From assembly GCF_018881545.1 (NCBI RefSeq), contig NZ_JACVQD010000001.1:276039-340038 (forward strand): a stretch of DNA of 64,000 bases, read 5' to 3'. This document shows positions 46,351-55,051 of the stretch, piece by piece. The position numbers and the translations under genes were made by a program. Under the pieces are notes generated by a model, which saw nothing but the letters and a program-made list of their open reading frames with translations, ran no database searches and was not told the origin of the DNA. The DNA comes from Polynucleobacter alcilacus (GTDB lineage: Bacteria; Pseudomonadota; Gammaproteobacteria; Burkholderiales; Burkholderiaceae). Position 1 is the stretch's first letter. Each line of letters opens with the position of its first letter.

Positions 46351-47055
46351 CTAAGATAAGAGTCCACCCACCAAGCTCATGGTTAGACCTAAGAGGGTCG
46401 CATTAAAAACAAACGATAAAAGACTATGTGTTGTCACTAAGTTCCGAATGGCTGGCTCAACAATAATAATATCGGCGGTTTGACAAGTCATACCTATCAC
46501 CACGGAGAAATGAAAAAAGTCCGAGTAGGCTGGGTTTCTGGTGCCTAAGAAGATTAAAGGGGTAAGTTCAGGAGGCTCTTTTAGATAAGTGTAGTAAGCA
46601 TGGGCGTAATGCAATGCATAGGCAGTATGTAATACCAGCCAGGAAATAGCGAAGGTTACCCCCGTCATCAATACCCCCAGCACCCTCTCCTTCATGGGGA
46701 TTTCAGTTGTGCTTCCCACATGAACAAAAATAGCTACCAAACTGACCGCACTCGCCAACAAAGAAATAATGTAAATCAGCAATTGGCCATCGTCTTGACG
46801 TGCGCTCAGATGAGAGATTTTTTTTCTATTGAAATACTGCATCATTACAAATACTAAAATGAGGTAAGTTGCAGACGCCGCACTCCAGGCCATCAAAAAG
46901 CGGGTTGAAAGGTAATGTCCTTCGAGAAGAAAGAATGCCGTAACTCCCACAATAACCGCGTATAAAAGCCTCGGCTTTGCCTTAATTAATAACCAGTGTA
47001 GATTGAAAACTTTATCTTCCGTCATGACTACTATTAAACTCTTTTCGAATGACAT
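46351..47055 (-). CDS. DUF1345 membrane protein
   Basis: A 234-residue protein with about six hydrophobic helices. The signature is near the middle and end: VLHTAYALHYAHAYY and DFFHFSVVIGMTCQTADI. The family is widespread and of unknown function. The start is uncertain between 47055 and 47025. Shares direction and neighbourhood with the DUF1622 gene. Confidence 0.87.
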   Translation of the reverse strand: MSFEKSLIVVMTEDKVFNLHWLLIKAKPRLLYAVIVGVTAFFLLEGHYLSTRFLMAWSAASATYLILVFVMMQYFNRKKISHLSARQDDGQLLIYIISLLASAVSLVAIFVHVGSTTEIPMKERVLGVLMTGVTFAISWLVLHTAYALHYAHAYYTYLKEPPELTPLIFLGTRNPAYSDFFHFSVVIGMTCQTADIIIVEPAIRNLVTTHSLLSFVFNATLLGLTMSLVGGLLS

Positions 47056-47168
47056 TCCAAAGTTTAGAAATCAGGATAGCGCTTCATCCAGTTGAAGTAT
47101 TAGGCGCCCCATCTAATTGGAGCGCCTTAGCAAGCTCAATCTAAATTGTATACGTCTATAAAGATGGT

Positions 47169-47474
47169 TTAACCACCATAGGTTTTCATTTCATCTTGAG
47201 TGATAAACCCGTCACCATTGACGTCCAATTTATTGAAATGCCCTTCAGGTATGCCGTAGGCTTTAGCCTCTTCAGCGGATATTTTTCCATCCCCGTTGGT
47301 ATCAATTGCTTTGAGCTCATCTGGGGAAAGTTTGCCATCACCATTAGCGTCGAGCTTAGTAAACCAACCTGCTTTCGCCTTATCAGTTCCTGAACCGCTA
47401 TTCATGCCATTCACCACAAAATAGGCAACTATTGCCAACGCAACTCCAACGATTAAAACTTTTGATATTTTCAT
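47169..47474 (-). CDS. Membrane-anchored or exported EF-hand protein
   Basis: A 101-residue protein with one N-terminal hydrophobic segment (VLIVGVALAIVAYFVVNG) followed by three calcium-binding loops: DANGDGKLSPDE, DTNGDGKISAEE and DVNGDGFITQDE. Each has the full DxDxDG-type ligand pattern with a final Glu. It probably lies in the periplasm, held by the anchor or released. Similar calmodulin-like proteins are found in other betaproteobacteria; the role in calcium sensing or buffering is not established. The ribosome site AGGAT is well placed. Confidence 0.88.
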   Translation of the reverse strand: MKISKVLIVGVALAIVAYFVVNGMNSGSGTDKAKAGWFTKLDANGDGKLSPDELKAIDTNGDGKISAEEAKAYGIPEGHFNKLDVNGDGFITQDEMKTYGG

Positions 47475-47791
47475 AGACCCATCCTATTTTCTATTTATAG
47501 AAATACATCTGCTTGATTTCATATACCTAAAATCAGCAACAAACGTCTTTAAGCTGTATTTTTAATGTTCCAATTCTCAAATAAGGCAATTAGAACAATT
47601 AAGCCGAAGGAAGAGTTTTGTTGGACTTAGAATGCCAATGAATTCGATATTGGTCAATTGATTAATGGGGTTTTTCTGTCCAAACCTAGGGTAAGCCCCC
47701 TGCGCTGTTATGAGGGTTCATTTTGGGATACAAGTAAAGGCCTGTTATTGGCCAATTGGAGTCATCTGAGCCGGTTTGACTCACTGGCCGC
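47475..47791. other. 317-bp gap without a recognised gene
   Basis: Between the EF-hand gene and the outer-membrane protein gene I see no supported gene, tRNA or strong hairpin. A minus-strand frame that crosses into this gap (47686 to 47925) overlaps the barrel gene in another frame and looks like chance. Confidence 0.5.
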
Positions 47792-48694
47792 TTATTGACC
47801 CAGGATGAAGTTAATTTGCGCTCTTGCACCCCACCCACGAGGAGTTCCCGGATATTGTAGGGTTGCAGGATAGCTACTAACGTCATAACGTGCGCCGATG
47901 CCAAAGCTGACTGGTGCTCCATCAATGCGCACGACTTTTGCTATGGTGGCATTTACTGGGTTATAGGTTCTACGCGCATCATAGTTATAGACCGACTCAG
48001 AATCCAAACTATAAATCCATGCATCGTCAGTTGTATAGGAAACTGTAGGCCAAATAGACAGCGTGTTCACTGTGCCGGTGCCAGGGCTCGCTACCGTTCC
48101 AGCTCCAGCGGAACCACCTAAACTCCATGATTGGTGGGCATAAACACCAATAGTCCAGGGTCTAGGCATCGTTACAAATACCGCTCGGATACCGGCGCCC
48201 CATTGAGCACTGCCAAATTCTGCGCTTTGCCCTCCCGGGATCTGGAAGTAAGGGCCAATTCCATAAATTGTTTCCGAGCTTGACCTCGGGGCAAAAAAAG
48301 TTTCAATCTGTGTAGGGCCCATCCCAGAATTATTGACCCCATTCACATTCTGTAGTTTTGTAGCATTCACATAAACACGAGTAAGGGATTTCCAATCTTC
48401 TGAAATGTCAATCTTTACCTTTGGGGAAATCTGATACGTTTGACTTGTGCCGCCCTGATTGGTGCCAAGCCCACGATTATGGTTCCACTGAAGGGAGAAC
48501 AATTGCAAATTAGAGAGTGGGTTAGTTAATTCAAAAGCAACGTTATCGTTACTTTTTTGAATGGCTTCTGCGCTAGATGTTTGGCTCCATGCAGCAGGTG
48601 AAATAAGTACACAGGAAGTGCTCACAAAAAAACAAGATAAATACCTAAAAAATCTGCAGGTCAAATAGAAATATTTTTTTAATGCGGTACTCAT
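47792..48694 (-). CDS. Outer-membrane beta-barrel protein of unknown substrate
   Basis: A 300-residue exported protein. The N-terminal signal is long (cleavage probably after SPAAWSQ); the mature part is made of alternating strands and ends with ARAQINFILGQ, so a terminal strand lies near the end. The segments PFWSAEFGSAQWGAGIRAVF and PRPWTIGVYAHQSWSLGG in outline resemble the hypothetical transporter family found beside DUF and porin genes; the first is quoted loosely and only AEFGSAQWGAGIRA is read directly. No function can be assigned. Confidence 0.7.
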   Translation of the reverse strand: MSTALKKYFYLTCRFFRYLSCFFVSTSCVLISPAAWSQTSSAEAIQKSNDNVAFELTNPLSNLQLFSLQWNHNRGLGTNQGGTSQTYQISPKVKIDISEDWKSLTRVYVNATKLQNVNGVNNSGMGPTQIETFFAPRSSSETIYGIGPYFQIPGGQSAEFGSAQWGAGIRAVFVTMPRPWTIGVYAHQSWSLGGSAGAGTVASPGTGTVNTLSIWPTVSYTTDDAWIYSLDSESVYNYDARRTYNPVNATIAKVVRIDGAPVSFGIGARYDVSSYPATLQYPGTPRGWGARAQINFILGQ

Positions 48695-48829
48695 AAAACC
48701 CCTCGGGATTGAACTATTTCAACACTTTGGCGGTAGTCTTAGCAAGAGGCTAAAGCAGCTCAAAGGCCTAAAAATGTAAATATACAAGGGCTGGATAAAA
48801 ATTGCATGGCACTTGCTAACTGAAATAAA

Positions 48830-48851
48830 AAAACCACCCGAAGGTGGTTTT
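48830..48851 (-). terminator. Terminator downstream of the carbonic anhydrase gene
   Basis: AAAACCACC / GGTGGTTTT, a 9-bp stem with a 4-nt loop; on the minus strand a T-run (TTTTTTTATTT) follows. Confidence 0.88.
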
Positions 48852-48925
48852 GCTGAGGATATTATTAATAAGGGTGTTGTAATCTAATGCCCCTTATTTG
48901 GCCTAAAAACTCATCCCATAGGCAT

Positions 48926-49696
48926 TTAGTTGACCATGCTTACCGTGCCATCTTCCAGGTTATATATTCCACCAACAACTTTTACTTTATTTTCCTGTAC
49001 TAACTGCCTGATGATTGGGGTAGATTGCTGTAGGTAGGCTACGTTCAGTTTGATATTAGCCTTAACTACATCCGTTGTTGTGACCTTACCCCCTTGTAGT
49101 TTTGCAGACCGTACTGCTGCACCTATATGAGACGAAATGGATTGAATATGGCCCGGGAAATTAGTATTGTCCTCCTCCGCTTTCATGGCTGCTTTCACGG
49201 CGCCACATTCTGTATGCCCTAGCACCATGATCAGAGGAGCCTTCAGTATTAAGGCGCCGTACTCTATGCTGCCAAGAAGATCTGTAGTGACATAATTTCC
49301 AGCGATTCGGTTTACAAATAAATCTCCAGGACCTTCATCAAAACATAATTCTGGGCTAACACGTGAATCTGCGCAGGATAAAATAATTGCATATGGGTTT
49401 TGTCCATTCTTTAGTGCTGCTGCCGCACTTTTAAATGAATCGTCTGTATTGATATTGCCGTTTACATAACGGCCATTGCCCTTCATTAATCTTTCGAGCG
49501 CCTGATCAGGAGAAATCACATTTCCTGGCTTCGGGACTGGGTGTGCATCGTCTGCTCTGGCACCAACCATCATTGTTGAGGCACCCAGACCAGCAACCCA
49601 TAGAGGTGTTGAACTAGCTAGCTTTAATAATGAACGTCTAGCTGGCTGCATCGGCTCATGGTTTAACTCAGATTTATCATCACACAATTGGCACAT
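48926..49696 (-). CDS. Tat-exported beta-class carbonic anhydrase
   Basis: A 256-residue protein. The N-terminus has a twin-arginine motif (ARRSLLKLAS, R20-R21) before a hydrophobic segment, so the folded enzyme should be exported to the periplasm by Tat. The zinc site is complete: Cys and Asp of SCADSR, and His and Cys of GHTECGAVKAAM. It interconverts CO2 and bicarbonate. Before the Tat motif there is MCQLCDD, a CxxC pair in the n-region that is unusual. It stands alone with its own terminator; palindromes lie 100 and 220 bp upstream. Confidence 0.92.
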   Translation of the reverse strand: MCQLCDDKSELNHEPMQPARRSLLKLASSTPLWVAGLGASTMMVGARADDAHPVPKPGNVISPDQALERLMKGNGRYVNGNINTDDSFKSAAAALKNGQNPYAIILSCADSRVSPELCFDEGPGDLFVNRIAGNYVTTDLLGSIEYGALILKAPLIMVLGHTECGAVKAAMKAEEDNTNFPGHIQSISSHIGAAVRSAKLQGGKVTTTDVVKANIKLNVAYLQQSTPIIRQLVQENKVKVVGGIYNLEDGTVSMVN

Positions 49697-49794
49697 ATTA
49701 TCCTTTTCATAATTAATATAAAAATTTAGAATGCCGACGGTTTAATTATTAGTCAATCTTTTTTATCCATAAAAGGAGGTTGAATTCTTTTTTC

Positions 49795-49806
49795 TAGCAG
49801 CTGCTA
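49795..49806. promoter_or_regulatory. Palindrome TAGCAGCTGCTA upstream of the carbonic anhydrase
   Basis: A perfect 12-bp palindrome about 100 bp upstream of the carbonic anhydrase start. Its arms TAGCA/TGCTA are identical to those of the palindrome at 49913-49926. Confidence 0.5.
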
Positions 49807-49912
49807 TTGGGCTAACTAAGGGTGCGATACGATTTACTCCTGTGAGTGACTTATCTACTATGAGTTGTGGAAGTATGTAGCTAAGGAATTGATCTTATTG
49901 AGGAAACATTAG

Positions 49913-49926
49913 CTAGCACGTGCTAG
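49913..49926. promoter_or_regulatory. Palindrome CTAGCACGTGCTAG upstream of the carbonic anhydrase
   Basis: A perfect 14-bp palindrome about 220 bp upstream of the carbonic anhydrase start, with the same TAGCA half-site as the one at 49795 but a CG centre in place of GC. Confidence 0.5.
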
Positions 49927-49970
49927 TTCTCAAAAGAATCTGAGGGAGCAACTGAGGGAAGAAAAGAAAA

Positions 49971-49988
49971 AAGGATCGAAAGACCCTT
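49971..49988 (-). terminator. Terminator of tRNA-Ser
   Basis: On the minus strand AAGGGTC-TTTC-GATCCTT forms a 7-bp stem (one G-T pair) followed by TTTTCTTTTC, 17 nt past the tRNA end. Confidence 0.75.
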
Positions 49989-50004
49989 ATTCTTATTGAC
50001 ATTT

Positions 50005-50099
50005 TGGCGGAGACGAGAGGATTCGAACCTCCGATCAGAGTTTTAGCCCCGATGCTCCCTTAGCAGGGGAGTGCCTTCGACCAGCTCGGCCACGTCTCC
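50005..50099 (-). tRNA. tRNA-Ser (anticodon GCU)
   Basis: A 95-nt class II tRNA: acceptor GGAGACG/CGTCTCC, anticodon loop CTGCTAA (GCT), a long variable arm, T-loop TTCGAAT, discriminator G and encoded CCA. Confidence 0.96.
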
Positions 50100-50174
50100 G
50101 TATTTCATCACTTCTTACTATTGCAACGCCCCACAGTTTAACGGATAACCGTTTCTATGGGGATTTAATGGGTT

Positions 50175-51425
50175 TTACTTCTGATCTAGCTCAAATGCCT
50201 TATGCAAGGCACGTACAGCCAATTCCATATATTTTTCGTCAATCACCACTGAAATCTTAATTTCACTGGTGGAGATCATGAGGATGTTGATACCCTCTTC
50301 TGACAAAGTGCGGAACATCTTGCTCGCAATACCTACGTGCGAGCGCATGCCAACACCTACTACGGAAACTTTAGAAACTTTCGGATCACCGGAGATTTCT
50401 TTAGCTTCGATATGTGCTTGCACTGAGTTCTTCAGCAGGTCTAATGCTTTTTGATATTCAGCGCGCGGCACTGTGAAAGTGAAGTCGGTCTTACCGTCAA
50501 CCGATTGGTTCTGAATAATCATGTCTACATCGATATTCGCGTCGGCGATGGGGCCCAAGATTTGATAAGCAATACCTGGACGATCAGGAACTCCCAAAAC
50601 GGTAATCTTTGCTTCATCACGTGCAAAGGCGATACCGGAAATAGCTGCGGCTTCCATAGTGTTGTCCTCTTCAAATGTAATCAATGTGCCTGACTTCATT
50701 TCGATGTCTAAAGGCATCAAGGGATCTGTCAATGAAGACAGAACCCGGGTTTTAACTTTGTACTTACCTGCAAATTCGACTGAGCGAATCTGTAATACCT
50801 TTGATCCCAAGCTTGCCATTTCTAGCATTTCTTCAAAAGTAATTTTGTCGAGACGGCGGGCATCTTCACAAACACGGGGGTCAGTTGTGTACACGCCGTC
50901 AACATCGGTATAAATCAAGCACTCTTCCGCTTTTAGCGCAGCAGCCATTGCCACTGCTGAAGTATCTGATCCTCCGCGACCTAAAGTAGTAATGTTGCCA
51001 TCAGGATCCACGCCCTGAAATCCGGTGACCACTACTGCACGGCCAGCATTCAAATCAGCAAGGATTTTTTTATCATCAATACTTTTAATGCGCGCTTTAG
51101 TAAATGCGGAATCGGTATGCACGGTCACCTGCCACCCTGCATAACTCACCGCATCAATCCCTTCCTGAATTAATGCTAAAGCCAATAAGCCAGAACTCAC
51201 TTGCTCACCTGTAGAGGCAATTTGATCAAGCTCACGGGGACTTGCATCTGGATTGATTTCTTTTGCTAGGCCAAGCAAGCGATTGGTTTCGCCAGACATC
51301 GCTGAAGGAACCACAACCACTTGGTGGCCTGCACGCATCCATTTGGCAACGCGTTTGGCGACATTAGCTATGCGCTCAACTGAGCCCATTGAGGTGCCAC
51401 CATATTTATGAACGATAAGAGCCAT
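50175..51425 (-). CDS. lysC: Aspartate kinase
   Basis: A 416-residue monofunctional aspartokinase, the first step to Lys, Thr, Met and diaminopimelate. The nucleotide-binding N-terminus is VHKYGGTSMGSVERIANVA; the kinase core has TLGRGGSDTSAVAMAAAL and TDVDGVYTTDPR. Two ACT domains at the C-terminus (ITVLGVPDRPGIAYQILGPI; VSVVGVGMRSHVGIASKMF) provide feedback control. An internal start for a separate beta chain, as in some bacteria, is not obvious. tRNA-Ser follows downstream on the same strand. Confidence 0.96.
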   Translation of the reverse strand: MALIVHKYGGTSMGSVERIANVAKRVAKWMRAGHQVVVVPSAMSGETNRLLGLAKEINPDASPRELDQIASTGEQVSSGLLALALIQEGIDAVSYAGWQVTVHTDSAFTKARIKSIDDKKILADLNAGRAVVVTGFQGVDPDGNITTLGRGGSDTSAVAMAAALKAEECLIYTDVDGVYTTDPRVCEDARRLDKITFEEMLEMASLGSKVLQIRSVEFAGKYKVKTRVLSSLTDPLMPLDIEMKSGTLITFEEDNTMEAAAISGIAFARDEAKITVLGVPDRPGIAYQILGPIADANIDVDMIIQNQSVDGKTDFTFTVPRAEYQKALDLLKNSVQAHIEAKEISGDPKVSKVSVVGVGMRSHVGIASKMFRTLSEEGINILMISTSEIKISVVIDEKYMELAVRALHKAFELDQK

Positions 51426-51524
51426 AAAAACCGTCTATTTACCTATCTTTAACAGGAAATTGTTTTCCTGAAGGTCTAAAAAAGGACTATTTTACAGGGT
51501 TTTGTGGGGGTAAAGCCCAAGACC

Positions 51525-51573
51525 TTGACTTTGCGTGCTTGCCAGATTACGCTGGTGTTACTTTAGTGACACC
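51525..51573 (+). promoter_or_regulatory. Promoter and palindromic operator of the toxin-antitoxin pair
   Basis: TTGACT (51525-51530) and TACGCT (51548-51553) are 17 bp apart. Immediately after, GGTGTTACT-TT-AGTGACACC (51554-51573) is a 9-bp inverted repeat with one mismatch, placed at the likely transcription start, as expected for autorepression by an antitoxin. Confidence 0.55.
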
Positions 51574-51585
51574 TGGAGACTAACA

Positions 51586-51870
51586 ATGAGCCCTGTCAGC
51601 ACCACATCCCTCAAATTATCTGAAGAGGTGAAATTGCAAGCAATAACTGCTGCAAAAGATTTGGGTATTACTCCGCATGCTTTTATGGTGGAGGCAATTA
51701 AACAGGCTAGCATCAATGCAGAGCTGCGCCGCTCATTAATTGAAGATTCAAACAATGCACGCACTCTGGTTTTAAAAGATGGCAAAGTGTATGAGTCTGA
51801 TAAGGTCTTCAAACATTTAAAAGCACGCATTGCCAGTAAAAGATCCACTTTGAAAGTAACGAATTGGTAA
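51586..51870 (+). CDS. Ribbon-helix-helix (CopG/ParD-like) antitoxin
   Basis: A 94-residue protein. The N-terminal part TTSLKLSEEVKLQAITAAKD followed by LGITPHAFMVEAIKQA is the strand-helix-helix pattern of RHH DNA-binding antitoxins; the rest should wrap the toxin. The ATG has TGGAG eight bases upstream; an earlier start at 51535 lies inside the promoter. Its stop overlaps the toxin start by 7 nt, and a palindromic operator candidate precedes it. Confidence 0.78.
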   Translation: MSPVSTTSLKLSEEVKLQAITAAKDLGITPHAFMVEAIKQASINAELRRSLIEDSNNARTLVLKDGKVYESDKVFKHLKARIASKRSTLKVTNW

Positions 51871-52157
51871 GAATTGTTTTTACACCAAGGGCCTTACAAG
51901 ATCTCGAGCGACTCACTGACTTTCTACTTCAAATTGATAAAAATGCTGCACTGGCAACACTCGAGTTAATTGAGGGCGCGATTCAAATTCTGTCGCAGCA
52001 TCCAATTGTAGGTCGAGCATGCGATATCCATCTTAGAGAGCTAGTTATCTCAAGAGGCAAATCTGGATATGTAGCAATGTATAGCTTGGACGAAATAAAA
52101 AATTCTATTTTGATCTGCTCAATACGTCATCAAAAAGAATCTGGCATCACGCCTTAG
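51864..52157 (+). CDS. RelE/ParE family toxin
   Basis: A 97-residue ParE-fold protein: FTPRALQDLERLTDFLL, a helical pair (ATLELIEGAIQILSQHPIVG), then beta strands LRELVISRGKSGYVAMYSLD and ILICSIRHQKESG, the canonical C-terminal strand with Arg-His-Gln. ParE members poison gyrase and RelE members cut mRNA; the sequence fits the ParE side. It starts with TTG inside the antitoxin 3' end, so production depends on translation of the antitoxin. The 3' end overlaps the convergent tilS by 11 nt. Confidence 0.85.
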   Translation: MVRIVFTPRALQDLERLTDFLLQIDKNAALATLELIEGAIQILSQHPIVGRACDIHLRELVISRGKSGYVAMYSLDEIKNSILICSIRHQKESGITP

Positions 52158-53433
52158 TCCATTTGGGTAAAACCCGCTTACCCGAAGAAACTAAATGTGG
52201 GTAACTTACACCAACACCAGCCACTGCAATTAATTCACCATGGATATAGAGTAACGGTGCTTGGCGCTCCCACGGCGGCATATCTGCCTCCTGATAGAGA
52301 TTTTTAAGGGTTTTACGTGGCGTATTAGCCTTGATTTGGATCTTTTCTGATCCAATCCGCTCTTGCTGGCTGATGAGTCCTTTTAGCTGTGCCTCTTCAA
52401 CCCATGCTTTAGGTAAGCCTAAGATTAGGCTATTACTCAGGATAGGTTTGAAGACCCACACCCCCTCCTCTGCTTTAGCAATCTGGAGTAAGCCACGCCA
52501 GAGACGGATTTTCTGTACATCATGAGCCCACTCTAGTTGAGCATCTGCTTTAACAGCGTTTAAGTCTTGCCACCATGCCGCTAGTCGCTCTTGCGAAGGC
52601 ATGCCAAGTCCTCGAGTCTTGAGCCAATACCTCAAGACATTATTCGCAGCTGGCATATCTTTTTTGGCAAGACCCAGCAGTGGCTTTAGCTGAATATTCT
52701 CTTTAACAAAAATGGTCTTACCATCCAGAAGAGCCAATCGATCTAGCAAGGCTTGTGCCTCACCTAGTAAAGTTGCGCTGCGCGCCATATTAACAATGGC
52801 TTCAGGCTGAATTTGTTCCAGTGCTGGCAGAATTTTTTGACGAATCGCATTGCGCCGATATTTAGAATTGCGATTGCTGGGGTCTTCAATCCATTGCAGT
52901 TTGTTGGCTTGCGCATATGCTTCGAGCTCTTTTCGGGTTTGCTCAAGCAAGGGACGCCAAAGCGTAATCTGGTGATCCTGAGTAGCGAGCTCCCTATTTT
53001 TTGGCATGCCTGCTAAGCCAGCAACGCCAGAGCCACGCAGCAACTGCAGTAGCACTGTCTCTGCTTGGTCATTCTGATGATGGGCCAGCAGTAAGTCTTC
53101 AATGCCGTATTCATTACACAGATCGGCTAAGGCTTCATAGCGAGCCGTCCTAGCTCTGGCCTCAATATTTTCCTGAGTACTGAAATGCAGTAGTCGAAAG
53201 TCAAAATGAATTTTGTATTTTTTGGCTAGTTTCTCGCAAAACATTAACCACTCATCTGCAGGTTTTTGTAAACCATGGTGAATATGAAATGCCCAGACTT
53301 CAGTGTTTTTATTTTTTGCTTGCGCTTTGCAAACCGTATCGAGCAGCACAACCGAATCGAGGCCACCACTTAAGGCAACCGCAATTCGTTTTCCTGAATT
53401 AGGACTTTGCTGGGATTTCCTTGAACTTGCCAT
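52147..53433 (-). CDS. tilS: tRNA(Ile)-lysidine synthetase
   Basis: A 428-residue ATP-pyrophosphatase that turns C34 of the minor tRNA-Ile into lysidine. The P-loop is [37 protein letters not shown] is the catalytic region (given in part: [14 protein letters not shown]); the C-terminal domains TilS_C are present ([23 protein letters not shown], cited as [11 protein letters not shown]). It overlaps the accA 3' end by 35 nt, an unusually deep overlap, and the toxin gene's end by 11 nt. Confidence 0.93.
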   Translation of the reverse strand: MASSRKSQQSPNSGKRIAVALSGGLDSVVLLDTVCKAQAKNKNTEVWAFHIHHGLQKPADEWLMFCEKLAKKYKIHFDFRLLHFSTQENIEARARTARYEALADLCNEYGIEDLLLAHHQNDQAETVLLQLLRGSGVAGLAGMPKNRELATQDHQITLWRPLLEQTRKELEAYAQANKLQWIEDPSNRNSKYRRNAIRQKILPALEQIQPEAIVNMARSATLLGEAQALLDRLALLDGKTIFVKENIQLKPLLGLAKKDMPAANNVLRYWLKTRGLGMPSQERLAAWWQDLNAVKADAQLEWAHDVQKIRLWRGLLQIAKAEEGVWVFKPILSNSLILGLPKAWVEEAQLKGLISQQERIGSEKIQIKANTPRKTLKNLYQEADMPPWERQAPLLYIHGELIAVAGVGVSYPHLVSSGKRVLPKWTKA

Positions 53434-54370
53434 AACTCATCAAACGCTCATGACGACGCTCTAGTAATGCATCTACTTTCATACCATCGAAGGTTTTTAA
53501 TGACTCAGCGAGAGCCTTGCGCATATTACTCGTCATGGTGTCGTAATCGCGATGAGCACCACCAATTGGCTCTGCAACGATCTTATCAATTAAACCCAAG
53601 GTTTTGAGTCTTTGTGCTGTTAAGCCTAACTGTTCTGCAGCTTCAGCAGCCTTATCGGCTGTCTTCCACAGAATCGATGCGCAACCTTCTGGAGAAATCA
53701 CAGAGTACGTAGAGTTTTGCAGCATGAGTACGACGTCACCCATCGCAATCGCCAAGGCACCACCAGAACCCCCTTCACCAATAATGGTCGCAATGATAGG
53801 AACTTCAAGTTCTGCTTGCACATACAGATTACGCCCAATCGCTTCTGATTGATTGCGCTCTTCTGCATCAATTCCCGGAAATGCACCAGGTGTATCCACA
53901 AAGGTAAATACTGGAATACCAAACTTTTCTGCAAGGCGCATGAGGCGCATTGCTTTGCGATAACCTTCTGGTCGGCTCATTCCAAAGTTACGGAGTGCGC
54001 GTTCTTTGGTATCGCGACCTTTTTGATGGCCGATGACCATACAAGGCTGACTATCAAATCTTGCTAAGCCACCGATGATCGATTGATCATCAGCAAACGT
54101 ACGATCACCATGCAGCTCATGAAAATCGGTGAACAAGGCGCCAACATAATCTAAGGTATAGGGGCGCTGCGGATGACGAGCCACTTGAGATACCTGCCAA
54201 GGGCTGAGGTTGGCATAGACATCTTTTGTCAGCTGCAGACTTTTTTCGGCAAGGGTTTTTAACTCATCAGAAATATCTACTGATGATTCATCTTGCACAA
54301 AACGCAGCTCTTCGATCTTTGTTTCTAATTCGGCGATTTGCTGTTCAAAATCAAGGAAAGTCGTTTTCAT
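53399..54370 (-). CDS. accA: Acetyl-CoA carboxylase carboxyltransferase subunit alpha
   Basis: A 323-residue crotonase-fold subunit of the four-part acetyl-CoA carboxylase; with AccD it makes malonyl-CoA for fatty acid synthesis. Signatures: [39 protein letters not shown] and [17 protein letters not shown]. The length and motifs are fully normal. It lies in the run cysS, alkA-like, accA, tilS on one strand. Confidence 0.96.
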   Translation of the reverse strand: MKTTFLDFEQQIAELETKIEELRFVQDESSVDISDELKTLAEKSLQLTKDVYANLSPWQVSQVARHPQRPYTLDYVGALFTDFHELHGDRTFADDQSIIGGLARFDSQPCMVIGHQKGRDTKERALRNFGMSRPEGYRKAMRLMRLAEKFGIPVFTFVDTPGAFPGIDAEERNQSEAIGRNLYVQAELEVPIIATIIGEGGSGGALAIAMGDVVLMLQNSTYSVISPEGCASILWKTADKAAEAAEQLGLTAQRLKTLGLIDKIVAEPIGGAHRDYDTMTSNMRKALAESLKTFDGMKVDALLERRHERLMSYGKFKEIPAKS

Positions 54371-54379
54371 AGCCTGATT

Positions 54380-55051
54380 TTAATATTCAACTGGGATTGG
54401 GTCGATACTTCTCCACATATACCAGGTAGCAACCGTGCGCCATGGGGCCCAATTCGCGGATACCTCACGGGCTTCATGCCTACTAACAGGCTCTCCACTG
54501 AAGTAATTGAGAGAAATTGCCTTTATGAGCCCAACATCGTCTAGCGGGAGGATATTGGGGCGCACCATATTAAAAATGAGGAACATTTCTGCTGTCCAGC
54601 GCCCAATTCCCCGAATCGCGCTTAATTCCTTAATAACACTTTCATCGTCCATGTCCTGCCATTGCTTGGCATGAAGACGACCTGAATCGAAGTGATCTGC
54701 TAAATCGCGGATGTATTCCACCTTGCGACCAGATAAACCCGCAGCGCGGAGTTCTTCAACCGTCAATGCGAGAATATTTTTAGGGTTAACTTTATTTTTG
54801 CTGGCAGCAAATACCCTATTCCACACCGACTGCGCAGCAGCCACTGAAATCTGTTGGCCAACAATTGCTCTTGCTAATGTCGTAAACGCATCGCCCCGAG
54901 TCACCAAAAATCCTGAGCCATATTTGGGAATCAATTTTTTTAGGATGCGATCTTGTTTCATCAGTTCGCGACAGGCCTGTTCCCAATACTCTGGGGCTGA
55001 CTCTTGCAAAATGGTTTTTTCTTTAACAGCAGTCACTAAGCTCTTCGCCAT
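54380..55051 (-). CDS. DNA-3-methyladenine glycosylase II-type (HhH-GPD)
   Basis: A 223-residue base-excision repair glycosylase of the HhH-GPD superfamily without Fe-S cysteines. The helix-hairpin-helix is [18 protein letters not shown] with the catalytic Asp in ILPLDDVGL (second Asp of LPLDD). The N-terminal domain has [17 protein letters not shown]. It should remove alkylated purines such as 3-methyladenine. The start overlaps the cysS end by 16 nt and it lies 9 nt before accA. Confidence 0.9.
   Translation of the reverse strand: MAKSLVTAVKEKTILQESAPEYWEQACRELMKQDRILKKLIPKYGSGFLVTRGDAFTTLARAIVGQQISVAAAQSVWNRVFAASKNKVNPKNILALTVEELRAAGLSGRKVEYIRDLADHFDSGRLHAKQWQDMDDESVIKELSAIRGIGRWTAEMFLIFNMVRPNILPLDDVGLIKAISLNYFSGEPVSRHEAREVSANWAPWRTVATWYMWRSIDPIPVEY

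Noticed and set aside
47103..47126. Hairpin GGCGC...GCGCC after the EF-hand gene
   Set aside because: The stem is only 5 bp plus 3 bp across a mismatch and no T-run follows on either strand, so I do not call a terminator.
47686..47925. Minus-strand frame at the 3' end of the barrel protein gene
   Set aside because: It overlaps the barrel gene in another frame and has no ribosome site or family features.
50175..51425. Internal second start in lysC for a separate regulatory chain
   Set aside because: No convincing internal ribosome site before the ACT domains was seen.
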